Assembly: GCA_018823835.1 (NCBI GenBank)
Contig: JAHJHT010000007.1
Coordinates: 62,001-126,000 of the forward strand
Direction: 5' to 3'
Origin: Alphaproteobacteria bacterium
Lineage (GTDB): Bacteria; Pseudomonadota; Alphaproteobacteria; Rhizobiales; Rhizobiaceae
DNA: 64,000 nt
Positions 8,204 through 17,485 of this stretch are shown piece after piece. The notes beneath the pieces were generated by a model. That model ran no database searches, was not told the DNA's origin, and saw only the letters and a list, made by a program, of their open reading frames with translations. The position numbers and the translations under genes were made by a program. Within the stretch, counting starts at the first letter, position 1. Each line of letters opens with the position of its first letter.

Positions 8204-9415
8204 ATGCGAACGAAAGAAGGCGAGGTTGCGGAATTGGAAACGGTCGACGTCCTCATCATAGGCGCGGGCGCTGCTGGCATGATGTGCGCCATCGAGGCTG
8301 CCAAACGCGGCCGCTCGGTGCTGGTCGTCGAACATGCCGCGGCACCGGGCGAGAAGATCCGCATTTCGGGTGGCGGCCGCTGCAACTTCACCAACATCCA
8401 TGCCAGTCCGAAGAACTTCCTGTCGCAGAACCCGCATTTCTGCATTTCGGCGCTGTCGCGCTACCGTCCGCGCGATTTCATTACCATGGTCGAGGCGCAT
8501 GGCATCGCCTATCACGAGAAAACGCTCGGGCAACTGTTCTGCGACGGCTCGGCGACGCAGATCATCGCCATGCTGCGCGGTGAAATGGAACGATACGGCG
8601 CGGCGTTGAGGCTCGGCACCACCGTCGGGCGCATCGGGAAAACCGAGGCCGGCTTCTCGGTCATCCTTTCCGATGGCGAAATCGCCTGTTCATCGCTCGT
8701 CGTCGCCTGCGGCGGCAAGTCGATCCCGAAGATGGGCGCCACCGGCTTCGGCTACGAGATCGCCGGGCAGTTCGGCCTGCGCATCGTCGAAACGCGGCCG
8801 GCGCTCGTGCCGCTGACCTTCGACCCCAACACGCTGGAACGGCTGAAGCCGCTCACCGGCATCGCTGTCGAGGAAGCGAGGGTCGGTTGCGGCAAGACTT
8901 CCTTTTCGGAAGCGATCCTGTTCACGCATCGCGGCATCAGCGGGCCGGCCATCCTGCAGATCTCTTCCTACTGGCGAGAGGGCGGCGAGATCGAGATCGC
9001 CATGCTGCCCTCGGTCGACGTGTTCGAGGCGCTGCGGGCCGCAAGATCCCGGAATGGCCGCCAGGCTGTCCAGACCGCCCTTGCCGAACACCTGCCGAAG
9101 AAGCTCGCCCAGGTACTGGCGCAGCAGTTCGGGCTTGCCGGGAACATGGCCGACCTGCCCGACAAGGCGCTGCGCAAGGTCGCGGACGCAGTCAATGGCT
9201 GGCGCGTCAAGCCGGCGGGCTCGGAGGGCTACCGCACGGCGGAGGTGACGCTCGGCGGCGTCGACACACGCGACCTCGATTCGAAGACGATGCAGGCGAA
9301 GACCGTGCTCGGTCTCTATTTCGTCGGCGAGGTGGTCGACGTGACGGGATGGCTCGGCGGCTATAATTTCCAATGGGCCTGGGCGTCCGGCTGGTCGGCC
9401 GGACAGAACGCTTGA
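8204..9415 (+). CDS. BaiN/HI0933-type NAD(P)/FAD-dependent oxidoreductase
   Basis: A 403-residue flavoprotein. The N-terminal dinucleotide-binding motif is IIGAGAAGMMCA (about 19-30), followed by the family signature ISGGGRCNFTN (about 58-68) and a C-terminal GGxYNFQWA-like end (GGYNFQWAWASG) that closes the FAD site. These identify the HI0933/YhiN/BaiN family, whose members are poorly characterised reductases; one gut homologue acts in bile acid dehydroxylation. There is no signal peptide, so it should be cytosolic. The gene is divergent from cobW with about 100 bases between. It has a weak ribosome site at ATG 8204, and the later GTG/TTG codons are less likely because the Rossmann motif follows closely. 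Confidence 0.85.
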   Translation: MRTKEGEVAELETVDVLIIGAGAAGMMCAIEAAKRGRSVLVVEHAAAPGEKIRISGGGRCNFTNIHASPKNFLSQNPHFCISALSRYRPRDFITMVEAHGIAYHEKTLGQLFCDGSATQIIAMLRGEMERYGAALRLGTTVGRIGKTEAGFSVILSDGEIACSSLVVACGGKSIPKMGATGFGYEIAGQFGLRIVETRPALVPLTFDPNTLERLKPLTGIAVEEARVGCGKTSFSEAILFTHRGISGPAILQISSYWREGGEIEIAMLPSVDVFEALRAARSRNGRQAVQTALAEHLPKKLAQVLAQQFGLAGNMADLPDKALRKVADAVNGWRVKPAGSEGYRTAEVTLGGVDTRDLDSKTMQAKTVLGLYFVGEVVDVTGWLGGYNFQWAWASGWSAGQNA

Positions 9416-9507
9416 ACGCCGACCGCAGCGCGGTGGAAAAACAGAACCCGTCTTTCGTTTGTCATCTAACTGTTATCTGCGTCTGGCATTAGGCTCTGCG
9501 ATTGCAA

Positions 9508-9524
9508 TTTGCCTTGCCGGCAAA
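9508..9524. promoter_or_regulatory. Inverted repeat TTTGCC-N5-GGCAAA, candidate MarR operator
   Basis: Perfect 6-bp arms separated by 5 bases, about 105 bases upstream of the MarR-family gene. Its size fits a MarR dimer site. Another short repeat, TAAC-T-GTTA, lies at 9467-9475. No binding evidence; inference from position and symmetry only. Confidence 0.3.
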
Positions 9525-9628
9525 GTGGTTTTCGCAACGTCGTTCCGGGTAGTGTGGGTGCGTCGGCAGGAAAGCGATCGCGGATGATGGCGCCAGTCGG
9601 CGCCTGGCGCGCTGAACGGGGGAACCAG

Positions 9629-10099
9629 ATGGCCAAGCACAACAAGGGCGCAACAATGAGCCGGCTGCATTCGGCCGCCCGACTGTCGCGGACCGCACTT
9701 GCCGCAAGGCTGCTGGCGCATGGCTTCTACGCCGGGCAGGACCAGATCATGATCGCGCTCAACCAGGACGACGGGCAAACGCCCGGCCAGTTGGCGAGCC
9801 GGCTCGGCGTGCGCCCGCCGACCATCACCAAGACCATCAACCGGCTGCAGGCGCAGGGCTTTCTCGACAAGAAGGCTTCGGACCAGGATGCCAGGCAGGC
9901 GCACATCTTCCTAACCGAATCCGGCCGCGAGACCATCAAGGCGATCGAGAAGTCGCTGCGCAAGACCGAGAAACAGGCGCTCAAAGGGCTGGACAAGAAG
10001 GACCAGAAAGCTCTGTCGAAGCTGCTTGCACGCATCGAGGCGAACCTGTCGGATGCCGAGTTCGACGAGGCAGACGCCGAGGACGACAGCGACGATTAA
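9629..10099 (+). CDS. MarR family transcriptional regulator
   Basis: A 156-residue winged-helix regulator. The recognition region reads QTPGQLASRLGVRPPTITKTINRL, followed by the wing with DxRQAHIFLT, the usual MarR arrangement (KKASDQDARQAHIFLTESG). The C-terminus is strongly acidic (EFDEADAEDDSDD), which is uncommon in MarR proteins. The start is ATG 9629, preceded by GGGGGAACC; a longer reading from 9509 lacks a ribosome site and similarity. It is followed by an exporter-like EamA gene about 95 bases downstream, a plausible target. The ligand is unknown. Confidence 0.87.
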   Translation: MAKHNKGATMSRLHSAARLSRTALAARLLAHGFYAGQDQIMIALNQDDGQTPGQLASRLGVRPPTITKTINRLQAQGFLDKKASDQDARQAHIFLTESGRETIKAIEKSLRKTEKQALKGLDKKDQKALSKLLARIEANLSDAEFDEADAEDDSDD

Positions 10100-10193
10100 G
10101 CGGCCTTTTCGCATAGGAAATCTCCGTTTGCGCTTGCAGCCGGCTCCGGCATGGCAGAAAAGCCTTGGGTAACGTCAGAATGCGACCCGGTCT

Positions 10194-11135
10194 TTGAAGC
10201 CTCCCCAAAATTCATCCGATACTGCGACGCCGCCAGCCGCGATCTTCCTGATACTTGGCGCCGTCTTCCTGTTCGCCTGCCTCGACAGCGGCGCGAAATA
10301 TCTCGTGCTGTCAGGCATGCAGGCGCCCTTCGTGGCGTGGATGCGCTTCGTCGTACACGTCTCGCTCGTGCTGGTCTTGTTCCGCTCCTGGAACAACACG
10401 GCAATGTTCCGCACCAGCAGCCTGCGCATGCAGATGCTGCGCGGCGTTTTCCTGTTCGGATCGACCTTCTTCAACTTCCTCGCGCTCAACACGCTGCAGC
10501 TGGCGCAGACGACATCGATCTTCTTCTTCGCACCGATGGTGATCACGGCGCTGGCCGGACCGCTGCTCGGCGAGTGGGCGGGCTGGCGGCGCTGGGCGGC
10601 GATCGGCGCCGGCTTCGCCGGCGTGCTGGTCATCACGCGTCCGGGTTATGCGGCCTTCGAGATCGGCCATGTCTACGCGCTCTGCGCGACGCTCAGCTAC
10701 TGCCTCTATGTCATCACCACCCGGCACATGACGGCAACTGAATCGGCCGAAAGCCTGATTTTCTATTCGGCGCTGGCGCCCGTCGTGATGATGCTGCCTG
10801 TCGTGCCCTTCACCGCATCGCTGCCGCCCGACGCCTTTCACTGGCTGGTGCTGCTGTCGCTCGGCCTGTTCGGCGGCTTCGGTCACTGGTTTCTGATCAA
10901 CGCCTACAAGCAGGCGACCACCACGGCGCTGGCACCCTATCCCTACATGCAGATGGTGTGGATGATCGCCTTCGGCTTCCTGTTTTTCGCCCAGTTGCCC
11001 GATCTCTGGACGATCGGCGGTGCCACGATAATCGTGGCGAGCGGGCTCTACATCGTCCACCGCGAGCACCGGCTGAGGCTGCAGAGCCGTACAGCACCCA
11101 ACGCCGAGGACAGCGACCTGGCAAAAAAGCTTTGA
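10194..11135 (+). CDS. EamA/DMT superfamily transporter (RhaT-like), TTG start
   Basis: A 313-residue membrane protein with about ten hydrophobic segments in two EamA repeats, the drug/metabolite transporter pattern. TTG 10194 is the only possible start: an in-frame TAA lies at 10070-equivalent codon 10170-10172 and the first downstream ATG (about residue 42) would remove the first membrane helix. No good ribosome site precedes it. A basic C-terminal tail of about 25 residues follows the last helix. Export of a small metabolite is likely but the substrate is unknown. It lies between the MarR and LacI regulator genes on the same strand. Confidence 0.83.
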   Translation: MKPPQNSSDTATPPAAIFLILGAVFLFACLDSGAKYLVLSGMQAPFVAWMRFVVHVSLVLVLFRSWNNTAMFRTSSLRMQMLRGVFLFGSTFFNFLALNTLQLAQTTSIFFFAPMVITALAGPLLGEWAGWRRWAAIGAGFAGVLVITRPGYAAFEIGHVYALCATLSYCLYVITTRHMTATESAESLIFYSALAPVVMMLPVVPFTASLPPDAFHWLVLLSLGLFGGFGHWFLINAYKQATTTALAPYPYMQMVWMIAFGFLFFAQLPDLWTIGGATIIVASGLYIVHREHRLRLQSRTAPNAEDSDLAKKL

Positions 11136-11165
11136 CCCTGCACTGTTCGATGGCATAAGCCCGAC

Positions 11166-11180
11166 TTTAAACTGTTTAAA
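11166..11180. promoter_or_regulatory. Palindrome TTTAAAC-T-GTTTAAA, candidate LacI-family operator
   Basis: A perfect 7+7 inverted repeat with one central base, in the gap between the transporter stop and the LacI gene and ending about 34 bases before its inferred start. Short symmetric sites of this size are typical for LacI-family repressors, so autoregulation is likely. The arms are A/T-rich in a GC-rich genome, making chance less likely. Confidence 0.55.
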
Positions 11181-11204
11181 AGCCGATCGTCGGCGGGCAG
11201 GCCT

Positions 11205-11210
11205 GGAGGG
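11205..11210 (+). promoter_or_regulatory. Shine-Dalgarno GGAGGG that selects a CTG start
   Basis: GGAGGG ends 4 bases before CTG 11215, giving normal spacing to that codon. No ATG, GTG or TTG is available in frame between here and 11134. It is the best evidence that translation of the LacI gene begins at CTG. Confidence 0.5.
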
Positions 11211-11214
11211 CGCA

Positions 11215-12237
11215 CTGGCACAAAAGATCAAGCTTTCCACGATCGCCGACGCGCTTGGCGTCTCGACGGCGACCGTATCGCTGGCCCTGCGCGACAGCCC
11301 GCTCGTTGCCGACAACACCCGCGATCGCATCAAGGACCACGCGCGCGCCATCGGCTATATCTACAACCGCCGTGCCGCCAGCCTGCGCACATCGCGCTCG
11401 GGTATCGTCGGTGTCGTCGTGCACGACATCATGAACCCGTTCTTCGCCGAGATTCTGCGTTCGATCGAAAGCGAGCTCGACCGCAGCCGGCAGACCTTCA
11501 TCCTGTCCAACCACTACGACCAGCTCGAAAAGCAGCGCACCTTCGTTGACACGCTGCTGCAGCTCGGAGCCGACGGCGTCATCATGTCGCCGGCCATCGG
11601 CACGCCGCCCGAAGACATCGTCATGGCCGAGGAGAACGGGCTGCCGGCGGTGCTGATCGCGCGTACCGTCGAGGGCGCGCAGGTGCCGGTCTTTCGCGGC
11701 GATGATTCCTACGGTACCGGGCTTGCTACCAACCACCTCATCTCGCTTGGTCACAAGCGCATCGCCATGATCGGCGGCACCGACCAGACCTCGACCGGGC
11801 GCGACCGCTACCAGGGCTACGTCGCGGCGATGGAAACCGCCGGCCTCGAGGTCAAGCCATCCTGGCGCATTCCCGGCCCGCGCACCAAACAGGCGGGCTT
11901 CGAGGCGGCCGGCCAGTTCCTCGCGCTGAAGGACCGCCCCACCGCCGCCTGCTGCTGGAACGACCTCGTCGCGATCGGCCTGATGAACGGCATCGCGCGC
12001 GCCGGCCTCGTTCCGGGGGTGGACATTTCGGTCACCGGCTACGACGATCTGGAGGAAGCTGCGATCGCGACGCCGGCGCTCACCACCGTCTGGAACGGCC
12101 AGCGCGAAGTCGGTCGCCGCGCGGCGCGGGCGCTGCTCGACAGGCTCGGCGGCCAGTCGGTGCGTGCCTCGCAGGAACTCATCAAGCCGGAACTGCATGT
12201 CCGGCAATCGACCGGAAACCCAGTGGAGCGTGCATGA
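11215..12237 (+). CDS. LacI family transcriptional regulator, inferred CTG start
   Basis: A 340-residue repressor with the complete LacI layout. The helix-turn-helix begins KLSTIADALGVSTATVSLAL (about 5-24), the hinge region follows (to about 60), and the sugar-binding-protein-like ligand domain runs to the end. The first ATG in this frame (11419) would delete the entire DNA-binding domain, yet the codons before it encode it perfectly. CTG 11215, 4 bases after GGAGGG, gives the usual start MAQKIKLSTIAD. The gene overlaps the following dehydrogenase by ATGA, so it probably controls that operon. A strong palindrome lies upstream. The effector is unknown. Confidence 0.85.
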   Translation: MAQKIKLSTIADALGVSTATVSLALRDSPLVADNTRDRIKDHARAIGYIYNRRAASLRTSRSGIVGVVVHDIMNPFFAEILRSIESELDRSRQTFILSNHYDQLEKQRTFVDTLLQLGADGVIMSPAIGTPPEDIVMAEENGLPAVLIARTVEGAQVPVFRGDDSYGTGLATNHLISLGHKRIAMIGGTDQTSTGRDRYQGYVAAMETAGLEVKPSWRIPGPRTKQAGFEAAGQFLALKDRPTAACCWNDLVAIGLMNGIARAGLVPGVDISVTGYDDLEEAAIATPALTTVWNGQREVGRRAARALLDRLGGQSVRASQELIKPELHVRQSTGNPVERA

Positions 12238-13220
12238 CCAGTCCGACCAGCCTTCGTGAAATCACCGTCCTTGGCGTCGGCGGCCTCTCCGAACAGGCGG
12301 CCAAGCGCATTCCCGGCAGCTTCACCCTGGCGCGCATCGCGCGTGGCGACCCGGCGCTCGTCACGCCCGGCATGGCGAGCAGCGTGCGCGGCATTGCCAA
12401 TTTCGGTGGCGTCAACGCCGCCCTGATCGACGCGCTGCCCAACCTCGAAATCATCGCCAGTTTCGGAGTCGGCTACGATTCGGTCGACGCCCGCCATGCG
12501 GCCACCCGCGGCGTCATGGTCACCAACACGCCCGACGTGCTGACCGAGGAGGTCGCCGATACCGCGCTTGGCCTGCTCATCAACACGGTACGCGAGCTGC
12601 CGCTCGCCGAGGCCTATCTGCGCGCCGGCCGTTGGGAGCGCGAGGGCGCCTATCCGCTGACCGGCGCCACGCTGCGCGGCCGCCGCGCCGGCATCTTCGG
12701 CATGGGCCGCATTGGCCAGGCCATCGCCAGGCGGCTTGAAGCCTTCGGGCTGAGCGTTGCCTATCACAACCGTCGGCAGGTCGAGGGACTGGCCTATGAC
12801 TACCACCCGACTCTGGTATCGCTGGCCGAAGCCGTCGACACGCTGATCTCGGTGGTGCCCGGCGGCGCCTCTACGCTTAAGGCCGTCGACATGACGGTGC
12901 TGAAGGCGCTGGGACCGAATGGCGTGTTCGTCAATATCGGGCGTGGCACCACGGTCGACGAGGCGGCGCTAGCCAAGGCGCTCGCCGACGGCACTATCCT
13001 GGCAGCCGGCCTCGACGTCTTCGCCGACGAGCCGCGCGTGCCCAAGGCGCTGCTCGACCTGCCCAACGCGTCGCTGCTGCCGCATGTCGGCTCGGCCTCG
13101 GTGCATACGCGCAACGCAATGGCCGACCTTGTCGCCGACAATCTTGAGAGCTGGTTCACGAAGGGCCGCGCCATCACCGCCGTGCCGGAGACAGCGGACG
13201 TGAAGCCGAAAGGGCGGTAG
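12234..13220 (+). CDS. D-isomer-specific 2-hydroxyacid dehydrogenase
   Basis: A 328-residue NAD(P)-dependent dehydrogenase. The Rossmann motif GMGRIGQAIARR lies at about residue 155, and the catalytic triad is present: Arg in NIGRGTTVDE, Glu in DVFADEP, and His in PHVGSAS. It resembles the glyoxylate/hydroxypyruvate reductase (GhrB-like) branch, so a small 2-keto acid is the likely substrate. Its ATG overlaps the stop of the LacI gene (ATGA), implying translational coupling and that the regulator acts on its own operon. Confident about the family, not about the substrate. Confidence 0.87.
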   Translation: MTSPTSLREITVLGVGGLSEQAAKRIPGSFTLARIARGDPALVTPGMASSVRGIANFGGVNAALIDALPNLEIIASFGVGYDSVDARHAATRGVMVTNTPDVLTEEVADTALGLLINTVRELPLAEAYLRAGRWEREGAYPLTGATLRGRRAGIFGMGRIGQAIARRLEAFGLSVAYHNRRQVEGLAYDYHPTLVSLAEAVDTLISVVPGGASTLKAVDMTVLKALGPNGVFVNIGRGTTVDEAALAKALADGTILAAGLDVFADEPRVPKALLDLPNASLLPHVGSASVHTRNAMADLVADNLESWFTKGRAITAVPETADVKPKGR

Positions 13221-13234
13221 GCAGTAGTAACAGT

Positions 13235-13255
13235 CTTCAATGGATCGAATTGAAG
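13235..13255. repeat. Inverted repeat CTTCAAT-N7-ATTGAAG
   Basis: Perfect 7-bp arms around a 7-base centre, 14 bases after the dehydrogenase stop and about 50 before the DUF2726 gene. It is not followed by a T-run, so it is a poor intrinsic terminator. It could be an operator for the downstream gene or an RNA hairpin. Confidence 0.35.
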
Positions 13256-13303
13256 CAAAAATGCAAAGTCAAAGATAACGCAGGCCGTCTATCTTGAGCG
13301 GTC

Positions 13304-13939
13304 ATGGTTATTCAGGTCGACGGATCTTCGTTCCAGCTGGATTTTCTGCTACTCGGCGCACTGGCGGCCGTGGCGTTCATCGCGTTGTTTCTATTCGTCA
13401 CCCAGCGCGACCGAAAAGGCCTTACTGCGAAGTCATGGCGCGGGCGAGCGTTTCCCAGCTCCGTGCCGGACACGTCGCTGGGCGACTCGGCTAGCCAGCT
13501 CAGACATGTCATGAGCGCGGATTTCTTCAAGAAGAAGGTGATGAGCAAGTCGGAGTACAGGGTCTTCCGGATCGTTGAGTCGGAAGTGCAGGCCCAGCGC
13601 AACGGCTGCCGGGTACTGTCGCAGACCAGCCTCGGCGAAGTCATCGGCTCGAATGACAGCAAGGCGTTTGCCTCGATAAACAGCAAGCGCGTCGATATCC
13701 TGATTATGGGACCCTACGGCGAACCGGTCGCTGCCATCGAGTATCAGGGCGGCGGGCATCATCAGGGCAGCGCTGCCGCGCGCGACGCCATCAAGCGCGA
13801 GGCGCTGCGCAAGGCTGGCGTTCACTTTCTGGAGGTGGCTGAAGGCCACACTGCCGAAGAGATCGGGATGATGGTCAAGAAGCTGTTCCCGCAGCCGGCA
13901 TCCCGAGGCGGACCGTTCGAGGTGCGCGTGGCGGGCTGA
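13304..13939 (+). CDS. Membrane-anchored DUF2726 protein
   Basis: A 211-residue protein: one N-terminal membrane helix (about residues 12-33), a short basic linker, then a DUF2726 domain. The domain shows RVDILIMGPYG...IEYQGGGHHQ followed by RDAIKREALRKAGV, the restriction-endonuclease-like (PD-(D/E)xK) arrangement in which an Asp, Glu-x-Gln and a Lys-bearing helix form the putative metal site. Nuclease activity has not been shown for this family and the role is unknown. The start is ATG 13304, with a weak GAGCGG ribosome site. It is convergent with the PuuD-like gene, 3 bases apart. Confidence 0.75.
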   Translation: MVIQVDGSSFQLDFLLLGALAAVAFIALFLFVTQRDRKGLTAKSWRGRAFPSSVPDTSLGDSASQLRHVMSADFFKKKVMSKSEYRVFRIVESEVQAQRNGCRVLSQTSLGEVIGSNDSKAFASINSKRVDILIMGPYGEPVAAIEYQGGGHHQGSAAARDAIKREALRKAGVHFLEVAEGHTAEEIGMMVKKLFPQPASRGGPFEVRVAG

Positions 13940-13942
13940 AGC

Positions 13943-14716
13943 CTATTCCGCCGCGGTGCGTGCGCCGACCCTGGCCATGGCGTGCGCCCGGACCGCCTCG
14001 CCGAATGCCTTGAAGATCTTCGCCGAATTGCTGTCGGTGGCGGCCCAGTATTCCGGGTGCCACTGAACGCCGACGGCGAAGGCGCGCGCACCCTTTACCG
14101 ACACTGCCTCGACCGTGCCGTCGTCGGCGACGGCCTCGATCTCCAGCCGGTCTCCGAGCCGGTCGACGCCCTGGCGGTGCACCGAGTTGACCATGATCTC
14201 GCCAGCGCCGAAGACGCCCGCCAGGCACGTGCCCGGCTTGATCGAGACGCTCTGGCGGATAGCGAAGCGTTCGTCCTGGTTGTCCGATACGGGCGCCCGG
14301 TGGTCGAGCGCTCCCTCGCGCTCCTGGATCTCGGTGGCCAGGGTGCCGCCGAGCGCGACGTTGAGTTCCTGGATGCCGCGGCAGATCGCGAGCAGCGGTA
14401 CGCCACGCTCGATCGCCCTGCGGATCAGCGGCAGGGTCGTCGCGTCGCGGTCGGGATCGTAAGGGCCGTTGGCCTCGCTTGGGTCGCCGCCATAGAGTTC
14501 AGGATTCACATTTGACTTCGAGCCGGTCAGCATGACGCCGTCGACCGAGTCCAGGAGTTGGTCGAGGTCCAGCCGCTCGCCGAAAGACGGCACCAGCACC
14601 GGGAAGACGCCGGCGCCGGAAATTGCCGCCTCGAGATATTGCTGCGGCGCGGCGTGCCAAGTGTAGTTGTCGACGTGGCGGACGTCGGTCGACACGGCGA
14701 CGAGGGGCTGGATCAT
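13943..14716 (-). CDS. Gamma-glutamyl-gamma-aminobutyrate hydrolase family protein (PuuD-like)
   Basis: A 257-residue class I glutamine-amidotransferase-like hydrolase. The nucleophile is Cys 112 in AICRGIQELNVALGG, and His 220 and Glu 222 lie in GVQWHPE, completing the catalytic triad. This subgroup cleaves gamma-glutamyl amides such as gamma-glutamyl-GABA in polyamine breakdown. The glutamine-synthetase-like ligase at 3.2-4.6 kb could supply such substrates, although the two are 9 kb apart. The start ATG 14716 has AGGAAA upstream. Function within the polyamine route is an inference. Confidence 0.87.
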   Translation of the reverse strand: MIQPLVAVSTDVRHVDNYTWHAAPQQYLEAAISGAGVFPVLVPSFGERLDLDQLLDSVDGVMLTGSKSNVNPELYGGDPSEANGPYDPDRDATTLPLIRRAIERGVPLLAICRGIQELNVALGGTLATEIQEREGALDHRAPVSDNQDERFAIRQSVSIKPGTCLAGVFGAGEIMVNSVHRQGVDRLGDRLEIEAVADDGTVEAVSVKGARAFAVGVQWHPEYWAATDSNSAKIFKAFGEAVRAHAMARVGARTAAE

Positions 14717-14901
14717 GTGGATTTCCTGTTGGGCGCGGCAGGGCCGATTTCTGCCTCTTATTTAGGCTATTTCGCCGTCCGTTCCAAGACTGCGGTTCCT
14801 GCCGTTGCGGCAGAGCTTAGACGAAAGTCGTACGGGCGGGTTTGTCCTGCAATTTCAATCGTTCCAACGCCGTCCTTGCCGGCATTCTGCGCTAGACTTA
14901 G

Positions 14902-16092
<1,191 letters not shown>

Positions 16093-16134
16093 TCAGAGCT
16101 GCCGCGGCCTTCTGCTGCGGTCCAGGTATAGAAG

Positions 16135-16166
16135 AGGCCCGGCTCCGAAAGGTGCTGGGCCTTTTT
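16135..16166 (+). terminator. Rho-independent terminator after first dctP
   Basis: AGGCCCGGC pairs with GCTGGGCCT (9 bp with one G-T pair, 10-base loop), followed by TTTTT. It lies 42 bases after the first dctP stop and before the second copy, so it should end or reduce read-through between the paralogues. Confidence 0.7.
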
Positions 16167-16228
16167 CTTGCGCCCCGGTCCGCGGGTTCCGTCATGCAGC
16201 TGGACTTGCGGGGTCCTGCATGCATTGA

Positions 16229-17404
<1,176 letters not shown>

Positions 17405-17427
17405 TCGGATCGACCCGACCCGACAAG

Positions 17428-17458
17428 AAAAACCCCGGAGCGAGCTCCGGGGTTTTTT
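17428..17458. terminator. Bidirectional rho-independent terminator between dctP2 and dctM
   Basis: AACCCCGGAGC and GCTCCGGGGTT form an 11-bp stem. TTTTTT follows on the plus strand, and AAAAA precedes it, giving a U-run on the minus strand. It serves both the dctP2 transcript and the convergent dctQM transcript. Confidence 0.85.
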
Positions 17459-17485
17459 GTTTCCGGCCCCAAGGCCGGCGAAGTC

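Noticed and set aside
6006-8261. Plus-strand frame of about 750 codons over the WD40 and CobW genes
   Set aside because: It is a shadow of two well-supported minus-strand genes and has a His/Val/Asp-rich composition that mirrors the His-rich loop on the other strand.
11419-12237. LacI gene starting at ATG 11419
   Set aside because: This would lose the DNA-binding domain, which is encoded intact and in frame just upstream; the CTG 11215 reading is preferred.
14799-14813. Hairpin CTGCCG-TTG-CGGCAG upstream of the first TRAP binding protein
   Set aside because: Short stem, no T-run and far from either start codon; likely chance in GC-rich DNA.
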